Source of the DNA: Lactarius indigo
Taxonomy: Eukaryota > Basidiomycota > Agaricomycetes > Russulales > Russulaceae
Assembly: GCA_025766275.1 (NCBI GenBank)
Contig: JAFKAC010000066.1
Location: 62,001-126,000 of the forward strand
Length of the DNA: 64,000 nucleotides
Direction of reading: 5' to 3'
Shown in pieces: positions 33,202-44,689 of this stretch. Both the position numbers and the translations under genes were made by a program. Under the pieces are notes generated by a model, which was given only the letters and a program-made list of their open reading frames with translations, did no database searches and had not been told where the DNA came from. The stretch's first letter is position 1. Each line of letters starts with the position of its first letter.

Positions 33202-35361
33202 CTATGCAGCAGCCTTTGCGTTGCGCTTTGATTTGCGCTGGAGAACATTAGCCACAATATATATTGACATATGTGTGACTTACCTCGTTGACGATGCTCT
33301 CGATGTCCTCTTTAGAGGGCTGTTCCGACTTCGGCGCTCCCGCAATCGCCTTGATAAGGTCTGTGAAAACATATTAGCAAAGAGGGGAAGGAAGGGGAGG
33401 AGGGGAGGAGAGGCGACGTACCTCTTCTCGTAGGCCGCTTCCCTTGCGACTCGATCTCGTGCTCATCGACCCACTGCATGAGCTCGTCACGCTGAAGGTC
33501 TTGGAGGTGTGAGTGGGACTCGTCGTCGTCGGCCGAGCCCTAAAATAAATGAATCATCAGCGATATGCGGCGGCAATGGAAGACATACCTCAGACGACGA
33601 GGTCGCCTTTCCACCCGGATCCTGGGCGCCCCATCTTGGGCTCTTGTGCCTGGGGTCGTCCTCAGCAGGGCTCGCCGAACGCGACTTGAGTTGCGACTGA
33701 GTAGCCACGTCATCGTCCGTTGTCGCGGAACGGGTGTCCTTGGCTTTGGCTGCCCGTGTCGACAAGGCCTTGGCACGTGACGTTGTGTTGGAACGCGACG
33801 ATTTGGGGGAGGGAGGTTCAGGAGTTGAGGTCTGGAAAGGGGTGACGCATGGCGACTGTGAGAAGGAACAGTACTCACCGGCTGGGAGGCCGCGCCAGGT
33901 CGAACGAGAGACATAAAAGCCGGGCGAGGGGAAGGAGGTTGGCAACCTACAAAGTAATTAGGTCAGTAGGTCAGGCTGTAAATGCGAATATTCTCGCTCA
34001 CCTGTATCGGGACCTACTGACGTCCCACTGGTACCCTCGTCGGATTTTGAGCGTTTCCCAGTTCGCCGTGGAGGGCTGAGATCGCGCCTACGCTTAGCCT
34101 TGGGGCCAGCCTTGCTCGATGACTCTGGCTCTGAGGGTGGCCGTACGGAAGTTACACGGGGACGAGGATGGGGGGACTTGAAAGAGGCGCGACGAGGGGA
34201 CAGCTGTGAAAGGCGGGAAGGGGCAACACTGGAAGAAGCGGGAGAGCGCGAAGTGGGAGAGGGGGAAGGTAAGGCGCGGGAAGAAGTACTGACGCGGCTG
34301 GAAGGAGGGATGCAGGAAGATTCCGCGATGCTAGGAGTCGATGGACGGGGAGGTACAGAATGTGAGCGGTTCGAAGGGCGATCCATCACCGACCCGAGGA
34401 CTATATCGGCCTTCCAGTTGGCGCTGCACAGTGAGAGGAGGGGAGCCAAACGTTCGAGTGCTTCAACGGCTTGAGCCCACTCGCCGGAAAAGTTGTGCTT
34501 GAGGAACCCTTTCTTGCGCATCTTGTCGGCAACGGCGCGGGGATCGTGCCTCAGTGGCTCCAGGTGGGTGCGAACAACGGTCAGCGCGGTTTGGCGGATC
34601 GTTTTCCACTCCCCGTCTGAGAGCATCCTCCCGTCCTCGTGTCGAACCGCGCGTCGCATGGGGGGTCGGGACGTATTGCCAACAGAAACGCCGACACTGG
34701 GATCGTTCTTGCAATCGTCCCACGTCCAGATGACGGAGTGCGGATAGCAATCCGGGTGGGTTGACGGACGAGGGGAAGGTAAAGGGAGCCGTGGCAGTGG
34801 AGCGCCAGAGGCAACTTGCAAGGCCGACTCGCTCGGACGCAAAGACGAAGCGGCCGAGCTAACGGCTGGAGCTGACGATGTAAAAAAAAAAGATTAATTG
34901 TACGATTACGACGATAAAAAAAAAAGGCACTTACAGCTTGTCGCCATCGGGCGCAGGGACGAAGCGAATGAGCTGGCGACTGTAGCTAGAGAAGGATGAG
35001 GAAAGGATGAGTAAAAAAATATATAAAAAAAGACAAAATGCGACTCACGATTCGCCGACAAAGTACTTTGTCGCAGGCTGAGAAGTTCTTGAAGGTGGCC
35101 AACCATATTGACGTATTTCATGAACTCCGGGTTGTGCGTGAGTTCGTCGTGAGTCAGGCGGGCGATGATGTTGATGGGGAGGCCGGAAGGTTGAGAAATC
35201 TGAGAGAAAAGAGAGACAGGTGTCGCAGCGGACGACTGGGTACTTGCGGTCGCAGAAAACATCGCGCTCGGGGGGCGAGACTGAGTCGCCGACAAGTCCT
35301 CCTCGTCCATCTCATCGAAGTCTAAAAGAGGCTCGTCAAGATCATCCAGAATAGTCGACAT
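33202..35361 (-). CDS. Transposon accessory protein with C-terminal SAP/HeH-like motif
   Basis: Eight exons on the minus strand join to 1776 nt (591 residues): 35049-35361, 34935-34985, 34002-34871, 33879-33946, 33589-33831, 33422-33539, 33284-33360 and 33202-33237. All introns have GT-AG ends. The acidic N-terminus (DDLDEPLLDFDEMDEEDLSA) is followed by THDELTHNPEFMKYVNMVGH. A conserved-looking central part reads PHSVIWTWDDCKNDP and DGRMLSDGEWKTIRQTALTV. Long Ser/Pro/Arg-rich low complexity follows, then LQRDELMQWVDEHEIESQGK, PTRRDLIKAIAG and a basic end RKSKRNAKAAA. The last part resembles a SAP/HeH DNA-binding motif. It is divergent from the transposase, with about 315 bp between starts. 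I do not know its function; a role in transposition is inferred from position. Confidence 0.75.
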
Positions 35362-35676
35362 GCAAGAAAAATAGATGGGAAGGGAAGATGGAAGAAGATG
35401 GGAATGAGAGGAAGAGGGAAGAGGGAAGAGGAAATGGGGAAGGAAGGAACGCGGAAGGTGGAGAGGACGAATGACCGAACGAACAAGCGAGGGAAAAATA
35501 AAAACATAAGTCAATATGAACGTAAGTCAATATGTTCGCTTGCTCCTGCCCTGACAAATCGCGGCACGGCCGGCCCGGGGCTTCAAAGACTCGAAACTCG
35601 CAACTTGTTATCTATAGTCCATCAGCAGATAGTTTTTGTGCTACCAGGCCTGTATATACACCTTCCCACAACAACA

Positions 35677-38600
35677 ATGGCACCAATAGTTAAATATATT
35701 TGCCCATGCTTCAAGTGCACCTCAAATAAGGAGCTTTCCAAGAGGACTATCAGGATTCACTCCAAGGAAAACCTAAAGCATCTATATAATCTGATAGCTT
35801 CTGGTGCACCTCAGGACACTGTGAACTTTGTCCAGAGCTGTCAACACCAGCTTTCAGAGCTGCTTGGCAGCCTGGTTGAGGAGTCACAGTTATCCAGGCA
35901 ACTTGGATCTCTTTATTCAGATGGTGAGCACTTATTTTTTATGCTCCCAATTAATACTGATCTACTTAGATCTAGCTATTGCCCCTACTAGTTCACCCCC
36001 ATTTCCAGAGGGGAGGATGGTCAATGATGATGCTATGATGGTTGATGATGATTGTAAGTAATTTACTGTGAACTTATGATATCTTTGTCCTAATGCCAGC
36101 ATAGACACCCCATTTTCCTTGCAGGAGGAGGGCTCTATGGATATACAGGAGTTGGACAATATATCAGACCAGGAGCATGAGGATGACAGCTCTGTCATCT
36201 TCAGGATTCCAGAGGAGACCTTGGATGTTGCTCCAGACCCTGGCTCTGAATCTGGCTCTAGTTCTAGTCAACTGGACTCACTGGAGGATGATGATAGTTT
36301 TTTAGCCTCTGATGAGGACTTTGCCCCTTACAAGTCCTCATATGGGCCCTCTGGTTGTAGTGGTGGTGGGAATTTGCCAGAAATTGTTGTGAAGCTTCAG
36401 AAACAGCTGTTGAAGGAATATACACTCCCCCCTCCTCCTATCCATGCCCCATGGCAACAGACACTATCCAGGGCACAGACCTTATCCCTCCAGCACTACC
36501 TTGCATGGATAGGGTCCAATGGCACTGTTAAAGCATACAATGCCCATGCACAGGTACTTGGAGAGGCCACAAAGGAGGAAATCCTCAGCCTTTATAGGGT
36601 CAGAAAGCTAGCTGAAGACCTCACTGGCCTACACCCCTCATTTATTGACATGTGCCCTAAAAGTTGCATGGCATATACTGGAGACTCTCATTCTCAATCC
36701 ACCTGCTCATACAAAGACTGTGATGAGCAGCGCTACAAACCACAGCAGAGTCCTACAGCCAGACCAAAGTCAAGGGCAACCATGCTCTATATGCCCATCA
36801 CTCCCATCATTCAGGCATACTATGCCAATGCAGAGACATCCCATGAGATGCGCCATAGGGATGAATGCTTGAAGAGGACACTAGATGTGCTTGCAAGGGG
36901 TGCTGGTGTGAAGAGGTCAGAGTTTGCCAACTCTGACAACCATATTCACCACTACACCAAATTGGGGCTATTCCATGATGAAAGAGACACTGCCCTATCA
37001 ATCTCTACAGATGGTGCTCAGCTCACCATGAAAAAGCAGTCCAATATGTGGCTCCTAATTGTTGTGCTGCTCAATCTCCCACCAGAGATGTGCTACAGAG
37101 CAAGCAATGTCATTGTCCCACTTGCCATCCCAGGCCCATCAGCACCTGGGAACATTGAGTCCTTCATATATCCCCTTTTTGAAGAGATGGCAATGGCAAG
37201 TGTGGGGATGTGGACATGGGATGCTATTGACTCATCCTACTTTGTTCTGAGAGCATATCTCTGTGGTGTAAAAGGAGACATGCTTGGATCTGCCAAGTTG
37301 AGTGGGATGGCAGGACATTCAGCCCTTTATGGTGATCGCTTCAGTTTGGTACAAGGTGCTCGCCCTGCCAAGGACAGAGGTGCTAGAGCCCAGTACTATC
37401 CAATCTCTCCACCTCAAAAGGAAAGATATAATCCTGGTCGCCATATTGTTGACCTGGATAACTTGCCCATGAGAGGCCAAAGACAATATTGGCAGACTAT
37501 TGAAAGGCTAGAGTCTGCAAGAACCCAAGCAGAGCTTCAAAGGACTGTAAAGGAGACAGGAATCTCACGCCTTACAATATGTGCAGCCAGTCCTACATTT
37601 TCCCATCCATCATTCTTCCCATTGGACCCCTTCCATTTATTCTATGAAAACTGCATGGTACACATCTGGGACTTGTGGGTGACCCATAGCTCCATTGATG
37701 AGAAGATACATATGGATGCAGGCATGGCCTCAAAACTTGGTGCAGAGGTTGAAAAGGCAGTAAAGACCCTCCCTTCATCTTTCTGTGGGCCAATCAGGGA
37801 CCCATACAAAAAGCGCCATAGCCAGTACAAAGTCTATGAATGGATGGCCCTCCTTCACTGGTATATTATACCAATGGCATGGGAGCTAGGCTTTGACAAG
37901 GATGTCCTCAAGAACTTTGGCCAGTTTGCAGACATTGTTGAAGCTGCAATGTCTCATTCACCAAAGTCTGATGAGGACTTAGCATCCTTACACAGTCTAA
38001 TCAAGTCCTTCCTCCAGGAATTTGAGAGGCTTTATGTTGAGGATGACCCAGTCAAGGTCTCAAGATGCAGGCTGTGCATCTGGCAATTAATTCATGTCCC
38101 ACACCATATCTCATGGAATGGCTCAATCAGATTTGGCTCTCAAGCTACAGTGGAGAGGGCCATTGGAGAAATTGGCCATAAAGTCAGGTCCAAGAAGGCA
38201 CCCTTTGCTAATATAGCCACAATTCTATATGAAAGGGCAAGCACCAAGGTGTTGACTTTGCAGTACCCATCCCTGGCCATTCCCCCTAAAGAAGGGAGGA
38301 AGAAGGAACACCTGTTTCAGTCACTGCCAATCAAAAGGACTGAGATAGAAAATCCCTCAGAACATTATAACCACCTTGCTGCAATTTGTGATTTTCTTGA
38401 AGTCACTCTGGATATGGACCTCATAATTCAGAGATGGGGAAAGTGCAATATGCCAGGAGATGTCACTTTGAGGAGCAGAATCTCTGAGAAGGGAGGTCAA
38501 GCCACAAGGTCATCTAGATATTTTGAGGCTCAAGGAGAGGAGGGGCTTATCTTTGGAGAGGCATTGGCATTTTACTTTTTGCCAGACTATGACTACAGTC

Positions 38601-38815
38601 TGGTGGTCTATTATGGGCTAGGAGAGATAAGGAATGTGCTGGGAAGATGGTGTGGAGAGTGGTCAAATGACTGCATGGTGTTGAGAACATCTAGTCTTGT
38701 TACACTGGTTGGAGTTTGGGAATGGGAGTCAAAGGTTCATATCTTGAGAAAGCACCCAGGATTAGATATGCTTAGTTCTGAGGAGCATGGTATTGAAGAA
38801 CAAGAAGAGGAGTAA
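35677..38815 (+). CDS. Tnp2-like (CACTA/Plavaka-type) transposase
   Basis: Exon 1 (35677-35923) encodes APIVKYICPCFKCTSNKELS, a Cys-rich N-terminus. Exon 2 is 35970-36040 and the main exon is 36125-38815, giving about 1002 residues. Core motifs are MCPKSCMAYTGDSHSQSTCS with CSYKDCDEQRY, ALSISTDGAQLTMKKQSNMW, VIVPLAIPGPSAPGNIESFI and GSAKLSGMAGHSALYGDRFS. These match the order in fungal Tnp2/Transposase_21 proteins. The second intron is uncertain. The good donor GTAAGT at 36054 would shift the frame, whereas a GTTGAT donor at 36041 keeps it. Alternatively translation starts at the ATG at 36137. Codon use is AT-rich compared with the host genes. The main frame is intact, so the element may be active. 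Confidence 0.85.
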
Positions 38816-39029
38816 AGTAGTTAGATAGATGTCTCATACTTGTGCTTCATACATAAAGGGGTTGAAAAATGTCTACAATAACAGGCTTCTTGGCTATAAA
38901 TGTTTGAACCATGGGAGAGATAAAGTGTTGAAGCACAATGGTATTGTGTTTCTCAAGAGAACACCAGGGAGACTTTTGTATGTATTAAGAACAATGTGAT
39001 GTCAGGAGTCTGCATAACATGCACCAAGT
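38816..39029. other. 3' flank of the transposase gene
   Basis: No frame or repeat of note; probably the 3' untranslated region. Confidence 0.5.
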
Positions 39030-39290
39030 CAATTGCACACATCCCCCTTGCTCATCTCCCCCACATCGATACACTCATGCCCCTTCCCCATCTCCCCCAC
39101 ACCTATATATATGTACCCCTTCCTCATCTCCCCAACACCTGTACACATGTCCCCCTTCCTCATCTCCCCTACTCCCATATACATGTCCCGCTTACCCAAC
39201 TCCCCCACACATATACACCCCTGCCTGTTCCTCATCTCCCCCACACCTGTATGCATGTGCCCCTTCCCCATAGTGCAGAGGAAGATAGTG
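39030..39290. repeat. 36-bp minisatellite
   Basis: About seven degenerate units like CCCCTTCCTCATCTCCCCCA followed by CACCTATATACATGT are present. The unit length of 36 bp is a multiple of three, so all frames stay open. I see no other sign that it is coding. Confidence 0.8.
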
Positions 39291-39960
39291 TCAAAGTAGT
39301 TTCTCTAGATTCTCACAAACCAGCACCTTTGTCTCACATCTGCAGGCCCTGATGGTGGATCAGGTTGAGGCCCTGTGTGCCAACTGGTGGCAGCAACAGC
39401 TCATGCTACCAGCTGCCCACTGTTGGTAGGGGCCTTGGTAGGGGCAGCAAAATGAGTGGAGTTACAATTGTTGTCTCACCTCTGTAGGCCTTAAGATGAA
39501 TATGGAGTGCCAGAAGCAGCCAATATGTAGTATTGTTGGTAGAGATGATGCTCAGATGCTAGCCATGTTAGCAGGTCTAGTGGGATGACGATCTACAGGG
39601 AGAAACAAATCAAGGTCTAGAATTTATAAGGTAAGCTGGATGGTATTCAGCAAAGACAAGTATGACTCTCATCTTTGCTAGGATAACTACTTGATTACAG
39701 AGTTGTAACTAGAGTGCCTAGTTCATACCAAAGGACTGCTACATATTTAGAAAGGAGAAGAAAGGGAAGAGAGGAGTAGAGTGAAGAGGAAGTACTATAC
39801 TAAAGTGGGGGAGGAAGAAATTTCCATATGAGAATGCTATATGATCATAGCACTTGTCATTGTGATTCCATATTGCTTAATGCTGGCTATCAGAGACTAG
39901 CTTCCTATAGTGTCTTTAGGTTTAAGGCTTACATGCACCACCTCTTCTGCTCAGTGTTTG
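39291..39960. other. Non-coding interior of the transposon
   Basis: No long frame or repeat was recognised apart from a GGTAGGGGC duplication near 39425-39445. Confidence 0.5.
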
Positions 39961-40995
39961 CCCTCTTGTGTATTCTAGACTGGTGTCCACCTTTTGTGTT
40001 CTATAGAAAAATAAGGTCTATATTGGTGGCTGGTGAGAAACACCTGTCAAGAGGACCTTCAAAGCTTGTTTGGCAAAACATATAGTATCTAGACTAGTGT
40101 TCACCTTCTGTGCTCTATAGAAAAATAAGGCCTATATTGGCAGCCTATGAGAAATACCTGTCAAGAGGACCTCCAAAAGCTTCTTTAGCAAGATATACAG
40201 TGTCTGGACTGGTGTTCACCTTCTGTTCTCTATAGAAATGTATTGGCACCTTATGAGAAATACCCGTCAAGAGGACCTCCAAAGCTTCTTTGGCAAGATA
40301 TACAGTGCCTGGACTGGTGTTCACCTTCTGTTCTCAATAGAAAAGTATTGGCACCTTGTGAGAAATACCTGTCAAGAGGACCTCCAAAGCTTCTTTGGCA
40401 AGATATACAGTGCCTAGACTGGTGTTCACCTTCTGTTCTCTATGGAAAAGTATTGGCACCTTGTGAGAAATACCCATCAAGAGGACCTCCAAAGCTTCTT
40501 TGGCAAGATATACAGTGCCTGGACTGGTGTTCACCTTCTGTGCTCTATAGAAAAGTATTGGCACCTTGTGAGAAATACCTGTGGTGAGAACCTCCAAAGC
40601 TTCTTTGGCAAGATATACAGTGTCTGGACTGGTGTTCACCTTCTGTTCTCTATGGAAAAATAAGGTCTGTATTGGCAGCCTGTGAGAAATACCTGTTGCA
40701 AAGACCTCCAAAGCTTCTTTGGCAAGATATACAGTATCTGAACTGGTGTTTACCTTCTGTGCTCTGCAGATAAAAAAAACTGTGAGAAATACCTGTTGTG
40801 AGGACCTTCAAAGCTCTTTTGGAAAAGCATACAGTATCTAGGCTGGTGTTCACCTTCTGTGCTTTGCAGCAAAATAAGGTCTTTATTGATAGCCTTCCAG
40901 AAGTATCTGTCAAGAGGACCTCCAGAGCTTCTTCAGCAAACTATACAGTATCTGTACTGACATCCACTTTCTGTGCCGTACAACAAAATGTGTAT
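39961..40995. repeat. 105-bp minisatellite
   Basis: About nine units contain ACTGGTGTTCACCTTCTGT, TATTGGCACCTTGTGAGAAA and CCTCCAAAGCTTCTTTGGCA. The marker GGTGTTCACC recurs at about 40211, 40316, 40421, 40526 and 40631, an exact 105-bp spacing. Units on either side are longer or shorter and more diverged. The five central units are nearly identical, which implies recent amplification or gene conversion. Confidence 0.85.
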
Positions 40996-41039
40996 CACGA
41001 AGGCCTCTAAAGCTTCTTTGTAAAACATGCAAAATCATC

Positions 41040-41554
41040 TTCCTCATCCCCCACACTCATGCACATCCTGCCCACACCCACACCCACACCCACACATATT
41101 CCCTTTCCCCATCCCACCCACACCCACACCCATACCCATGTTCCCCTCTCCCACCCCATGTTCCCCACCCATATCCCCATCACATCCACACCCCACTCCC
41201 GTGTTCCCCATCCCCATCCCACCCATACCCCCACCCATACCCATGTTCCCCACACCCTGCCCCCATGTTCTCCTTACCCACCCTCATGTTCCCCTTACCC
41301 ACCTCCATGTTCCCCACCCATATCCCCATCACACCCACACCCCACCCCCATCCCACCCATACCCACACCCATACCCATGTTCCCCACACCCCACCCCCAT
41401 GTTCCCCTCTCCCACCCCATGTTCCCCACCCATATCCCCATCACATCCACACCCCACCCCCATGTTCCCCATCCCCATCCCACCTATACCCACACCCATA
41501 CCCATGTTCCCCACACCCCACCCCCATGTTCCCCTTACCCACCCCCATGTTCCC
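41040..41554. repeat. ATGTTCCCC minisatellite, left part
   Basis: Irregular repeats are built from CCCCCATGTTCCCC and CCCATACCCACACCC, strongly biased to C on this strand. The array continues at 51421 on the other side of the inserted retroelement. Confidence 0.85.
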
Positions 41555-41559
41555 CACAC

Positions 41560-42251
41560 TGTCACGAACCTATAAACCTGGTCGTGACTCAAGGCGCTTA
41601 GGACCGGTCCGGATCGGATCGGGCTTATGTCATCAACTTCCTAAAGGAGAAACCCGAAATCGGAGTTTGAATTTCGCTCTCCGACGGTCACGTGATGTGT
41701 CACGTGATTACTCTGTCTTTCCAAGTCACATGCATACCTGCACGTGTATCAATCAACGATTGATCGTTTATTGATCAACGAAGATAATCAACCAAGTCAC
41801 AAGGAACACGTGTTCCTTGTCACGGGTTCCGCAGCTGCTGCGGAATCACACCACTATGGCGCAATATGGTGTCATTGACTGCGGCGCAGTTGTACCATGC
41901 TTATCCTTTATTCTGATTGGACAGTATTAATAACTTGTCTCTGGAATGTTCCAATCCGCAGTATTGCGCAGCACTCGTGGACAGGCCCTAAGCCTGCCCT
42001 AAACCTACGCACAGACCACCCCCTGTAGTATATAAGCTAGCGCAATCTATCGGACAGTCCCTCAGACTGTCCACTTGTGACATCTTCCTCTTGCCTCTCA
42101 GCTCCCTCGAGTGCCCCACCTTGTGTGCGCCACTATCTTCTTTGAGCCAAGACGCCTCTTCTTCGCTCCCTTCGACACTCTCTCCGTCTCTACCTCGCCC
42201 GCCGTCGTCTTCAACCGTATCCCTCGCTGTCGAGTGACAGTGAGTTCACCA
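41560..42251 (+). repeat. 5' LTR
   Basis: It starts TGTCACG and ends TTCACCA. It contains a TATATAA promoter at 42029-42035 and, downstream, a leader with no ATG. A splice donor GTGAGT begins at 42240, twelve bases before the LTR end. Confidence 0.95.
42029..42035 (+). promoter_or_regulatory. TATA box in the 5' LTR
   Basis: TATATAA followed by GCTAGCGC. The expected transcription start 25-35 bp downstream falls at about 42055-42070, next to AGACTGTCCA, which is complementary to the primer-binding site. The 3' LTR copy is at 51193-51199. Confidence 0.7.
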
Positions 42252-43557
42252 CACTTGGACAGTCTCTCCAATAGACTGACCCCGGGCTGTTCCAGTGACT
42301 GACTATAACTACGAGTACGACTTCTCGCAGTACGGTCAGTGGGACGGAGACTCTGCCAGCTACCAGTCAGAGTTCGACAACCAAGGTAGCCCCCTCGACT
42401 TTTCCCGAACTTCCCCTGTCCCCTCTACCTCTGCTGTCCGTCTCGACAGCCTCCACTTCACCGCCCCTTACACCCCCGCCACCTTCGGTGGTAATGAGCC
42501 CCCCGCCCCTGTTGCCCTTGTTCGGGACGCAACCCCCGAACTAGTCTATCCCTACGCTCCGGCTGAAGAAGCCACCCCTCGTCCTTCCCCTCGTCCCCTG
42601 TCCCCCAGTGTTGCCCAGTTCTACGAAGAGGTCCTCGAGATCATCGACCTCAACGGGAACCTTGTCCCCTTGTCCCCCGAACACCGCGCCGAGTCTGCGC
42701 CTCCCCTCCGAGTCCCGACCCCCCGCCCCCCTATTTCTCTTCGTGGCTCTCCTTCACCACCTCCTGTTCTTCCTCCGACTCCTCGTCGCTCTCCGTCTCC
42801 TGTTCCGGTCCCCTCCCGCCTTGCAACCCCCGACTCGCCGATTAACTACGAGCGAGTAGCAGAACAAGGCCCTGCCTTTCCTCCGCCCCCCCACCCCGAC
42901 CAGGAGAACCTCCCCCTGCTTGGCCCCACTGCCTACCAAGCGCCTCCCTGCCTCCTTCACCAAGGAGAACACCCCCACCAGTACATCGCCGTCATCACCC
43001 CCCAAGGAGAATCTTGGCGGCCCGCTTCCACGACCCTCCGGGAACTAATTACTAAGGTTCCCCTCGCCACTTCCCTCGTTAACTTCCCCCCGATCTTCCC
43101 CTCGGTCACTCCCTTCCGCCTCCTTCCTCCCCACGTCTACACCCTCTTCCCGCGCGTTGTCGACCCCGCTCAACACCCCGACTTTCCCCCCCTGTACGTC
43201 TGTTCCAAGGCCATCTACGACCTTCCCTCCCCCGACACCCCCTTTGGGACCATCCGCTACGACTTCAGGGAAGGCCTGAGACGTGTCTTCGCCCCCCTTG
43301 CTAACGTCCACAGGGCAGGGTACATCGACTCTCTAGTGACCCTAGAGATCCAGGACTTCTTGGATGGGAGGATTGTGACCACCTACGGACATTTACGCTT
43401 TGCTTTTGACGGACAAATTTACGCTTACCACCAGGCCTACTTCTTTGAGGACTTGGTTCGTTCTGCCCCCCACCTTCTTGCTTATTGCCTTTCGCCTCGT
43501 ATTCCTGCCGACCCCTTTAGTTTCATTTCCACCTTTCCCGACGACCAGCCACTTTAG
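42239..43557 (+). CDS. Retroelement ORF1 (420 residues, spliced start codon)
   Basis: The frame runs from 42296 to a TAG at 43555-43557 and contains no internal Met. The only plausible start is ATG made by splicing A (42239) to TG (42296), giving MTDYNYEYDFSQYGQWDGDS. The first 230 residues are rich in Pro, Ser and acidic residues (SPSPVPVPSRLATPD). The last 200 look globular: FGTIRYDFREGLRRVFAPLA, DSLVTLEIQDFLDGRIVTTY and LRFAFDGQIYAYHQAYFFED. I recognise no domain. It is not gag-like, as there is no zinc knuckle. Function is unknown; a role analogous to retroviral accessory proteins is only a thought. Confidence 0.7.
42240..42295 (+). other. Leader intron across the LTR/primer-binding-site boundary
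   Basis: A 56-bp predicted intron has donor GTGAGT inside the LTR, branch-like AGACTGACC, and acceptor TGTTCCAG. Removal joins the A at 42239 to TG at 42296, making ATG for ORF1. The intron contains the primer-binding site, so spliced RNA could be translated but not reverse transcribed. Confidence 0.7.
42256..42265 (+). promoter_or_regulatory. Primer-binding site, probably self-priming
   Basis: TGGACAGTCT lies four bases after the LTR. It is the exact reverse complement of AGACTGTCCA at 42064-42073, close to the predicted transcript 5' end. This is the arrangement of Tf1/sushi elements, where the RNA 5' end folds back as primer. A tRNA primer remains possible. Confidence 0.6.
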
Positions 43558-43665
43558 ATAAGTGGTTATATATTTGCCTTGTCTTGAAACGAGTGTTTTA
43601 AGTGCAACGCAAAGTAAGTAAGTGTTTACTTATTTGGGTTTTGGACTTAAATCGAGTGATTTAAG

Positions 43666-44657
43666 TGCCGCCTTCTACTCCATTTACCTTCAACTTATCT
43701 GAAGAACAAAGGCTCGCACGAGCCCGAGTTAACTTCGAGTTCCACAGGCAGCGGCAACTTGACCGCTACTACCCCGTCACTTCCACTTACGACCTCATCG
43801 ATAACCCCCGTCTTGACTGTTGGACAGAACCTCCTACCGCCTTACGTACCCTTATCGACCTCTTTGACTTTGGAGAAGTCATCCCCGAAAGGGTTTACCA
43901 CGAGTTTATTGACGATCTTTCTGAAGTCGTCAAGGCTGCCGACGAGCAACTCCTTTATTGGCATCTTTCAAACTCCGTCTCTGCCACCAACCACCCAACA
44001 GACCAACTCCTAGTGTGGACCAAGAGCGATTATCTTTGGTTTGTCCACATTCCCCCTCGTCGAGACCACTACATTCGGCAACTCGAAGACGGTTTCTCTC
44101 TTCATTACGTTGACCGACTCCGCCTCACGTATCAGGAAATACAAATTTCCTTTCAAGAACTCCGAGTAATCATTCACCCCGACTCCGCCCCCCGCCTAGT
44201 CATCTCCGATAGTTCGGAACTCACTTACTCCTTCGCCACCTCTGTGTGGGAAACTACCTTGTCAAATCCCGACCAAAACCTTGTCAACCCTAGCATCTGG
44301 CACTACCCCCCTTCAACCTCTGACGACCCTGAACTAGTGTCAATCCTCAACGCCAGAGAAACTTTCCGGACTCCGCCTTTACTCCGCCGAATTACAGATC
44401 GGCTTCCCCCTAGTTCCCCGGAAACCGAAGACGAATCTTCAGACTCCGACATCTCCCTTCACAACGGAGACACTAACCAGCCGCCTAGTCCAAACGACGG
44501 TTGGGGACCAACTCTGCCCTCAGGCCCCTGTTGGTGCTCTCAAGAAGTCTGCACCTGTGGTTATCGACCTGACACCCCCCCTACCCCTCCTAACGTCGTA
44601 TTGTGGGCCCCCGGACTTAATTACTTACCGTACCGAGGAAGCGTAGACGATTTTTAG
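43666..44657 (+). CDS. Retroelement ORF2 (330 residues, spliced start codon)
   Basis: The frame starts right after the acceptor GTGATTTAAG (AG at 43664-43665) with TG, so an upstream exon ending in A would give ATG and the N-terminus MPPSTPFTFNLSEEQRLARA. Two donors leave such an A: the LTR donor (42240) and a GTAAGT at about 43612. There is no internal Met. Globular segments are LDCWTEPPTALRTLIDLFDF, ERVYHEFIDDLSEVVKAADE and SDYLWFVHIPPRRDHYIRQL. An acidic stretch (TEDESSDSDIS) and CWCSQEVCTCGYRP follow. It ends GAT TTT TAG, the same codons as gag. No known domain was found. Confidence 0.65.
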
Positions 44658-44689
44658 AAATTTTGTCGGGACCTACTTTTGCTGAAAAG

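Noticed and set aside
36041..36124. GTAAGT donor at 36054 as the end of transposase exon 2
   Set aside because: Using it with the CAG acceptor at 36124 creates a frame change and a stop; the GTTGAT donor at 36041 or a start at 36137 fits better.
39019..39352. Frames with a 12-residue repeat HLPHTYIYVPLP
   Set aside because: Product of the 36-bp minisatellite; no start context, and not joined to the transposase.
40243..40587. Open frame with a 35-residue repeat (APCEKY...KLLWQDIQCLDWC)
   Set aside because: It follows from the 105-bp minisatellite, whose period is a multiple of three; the opposite strand is open as well and the outer units break the frame.
41027..41774. Pro/His-rich frames such as HVPHTPPPCSP
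   Set aside because: Low-complexity C-rich minisatellite, open in several frames on both strands; no independent sign of coding.
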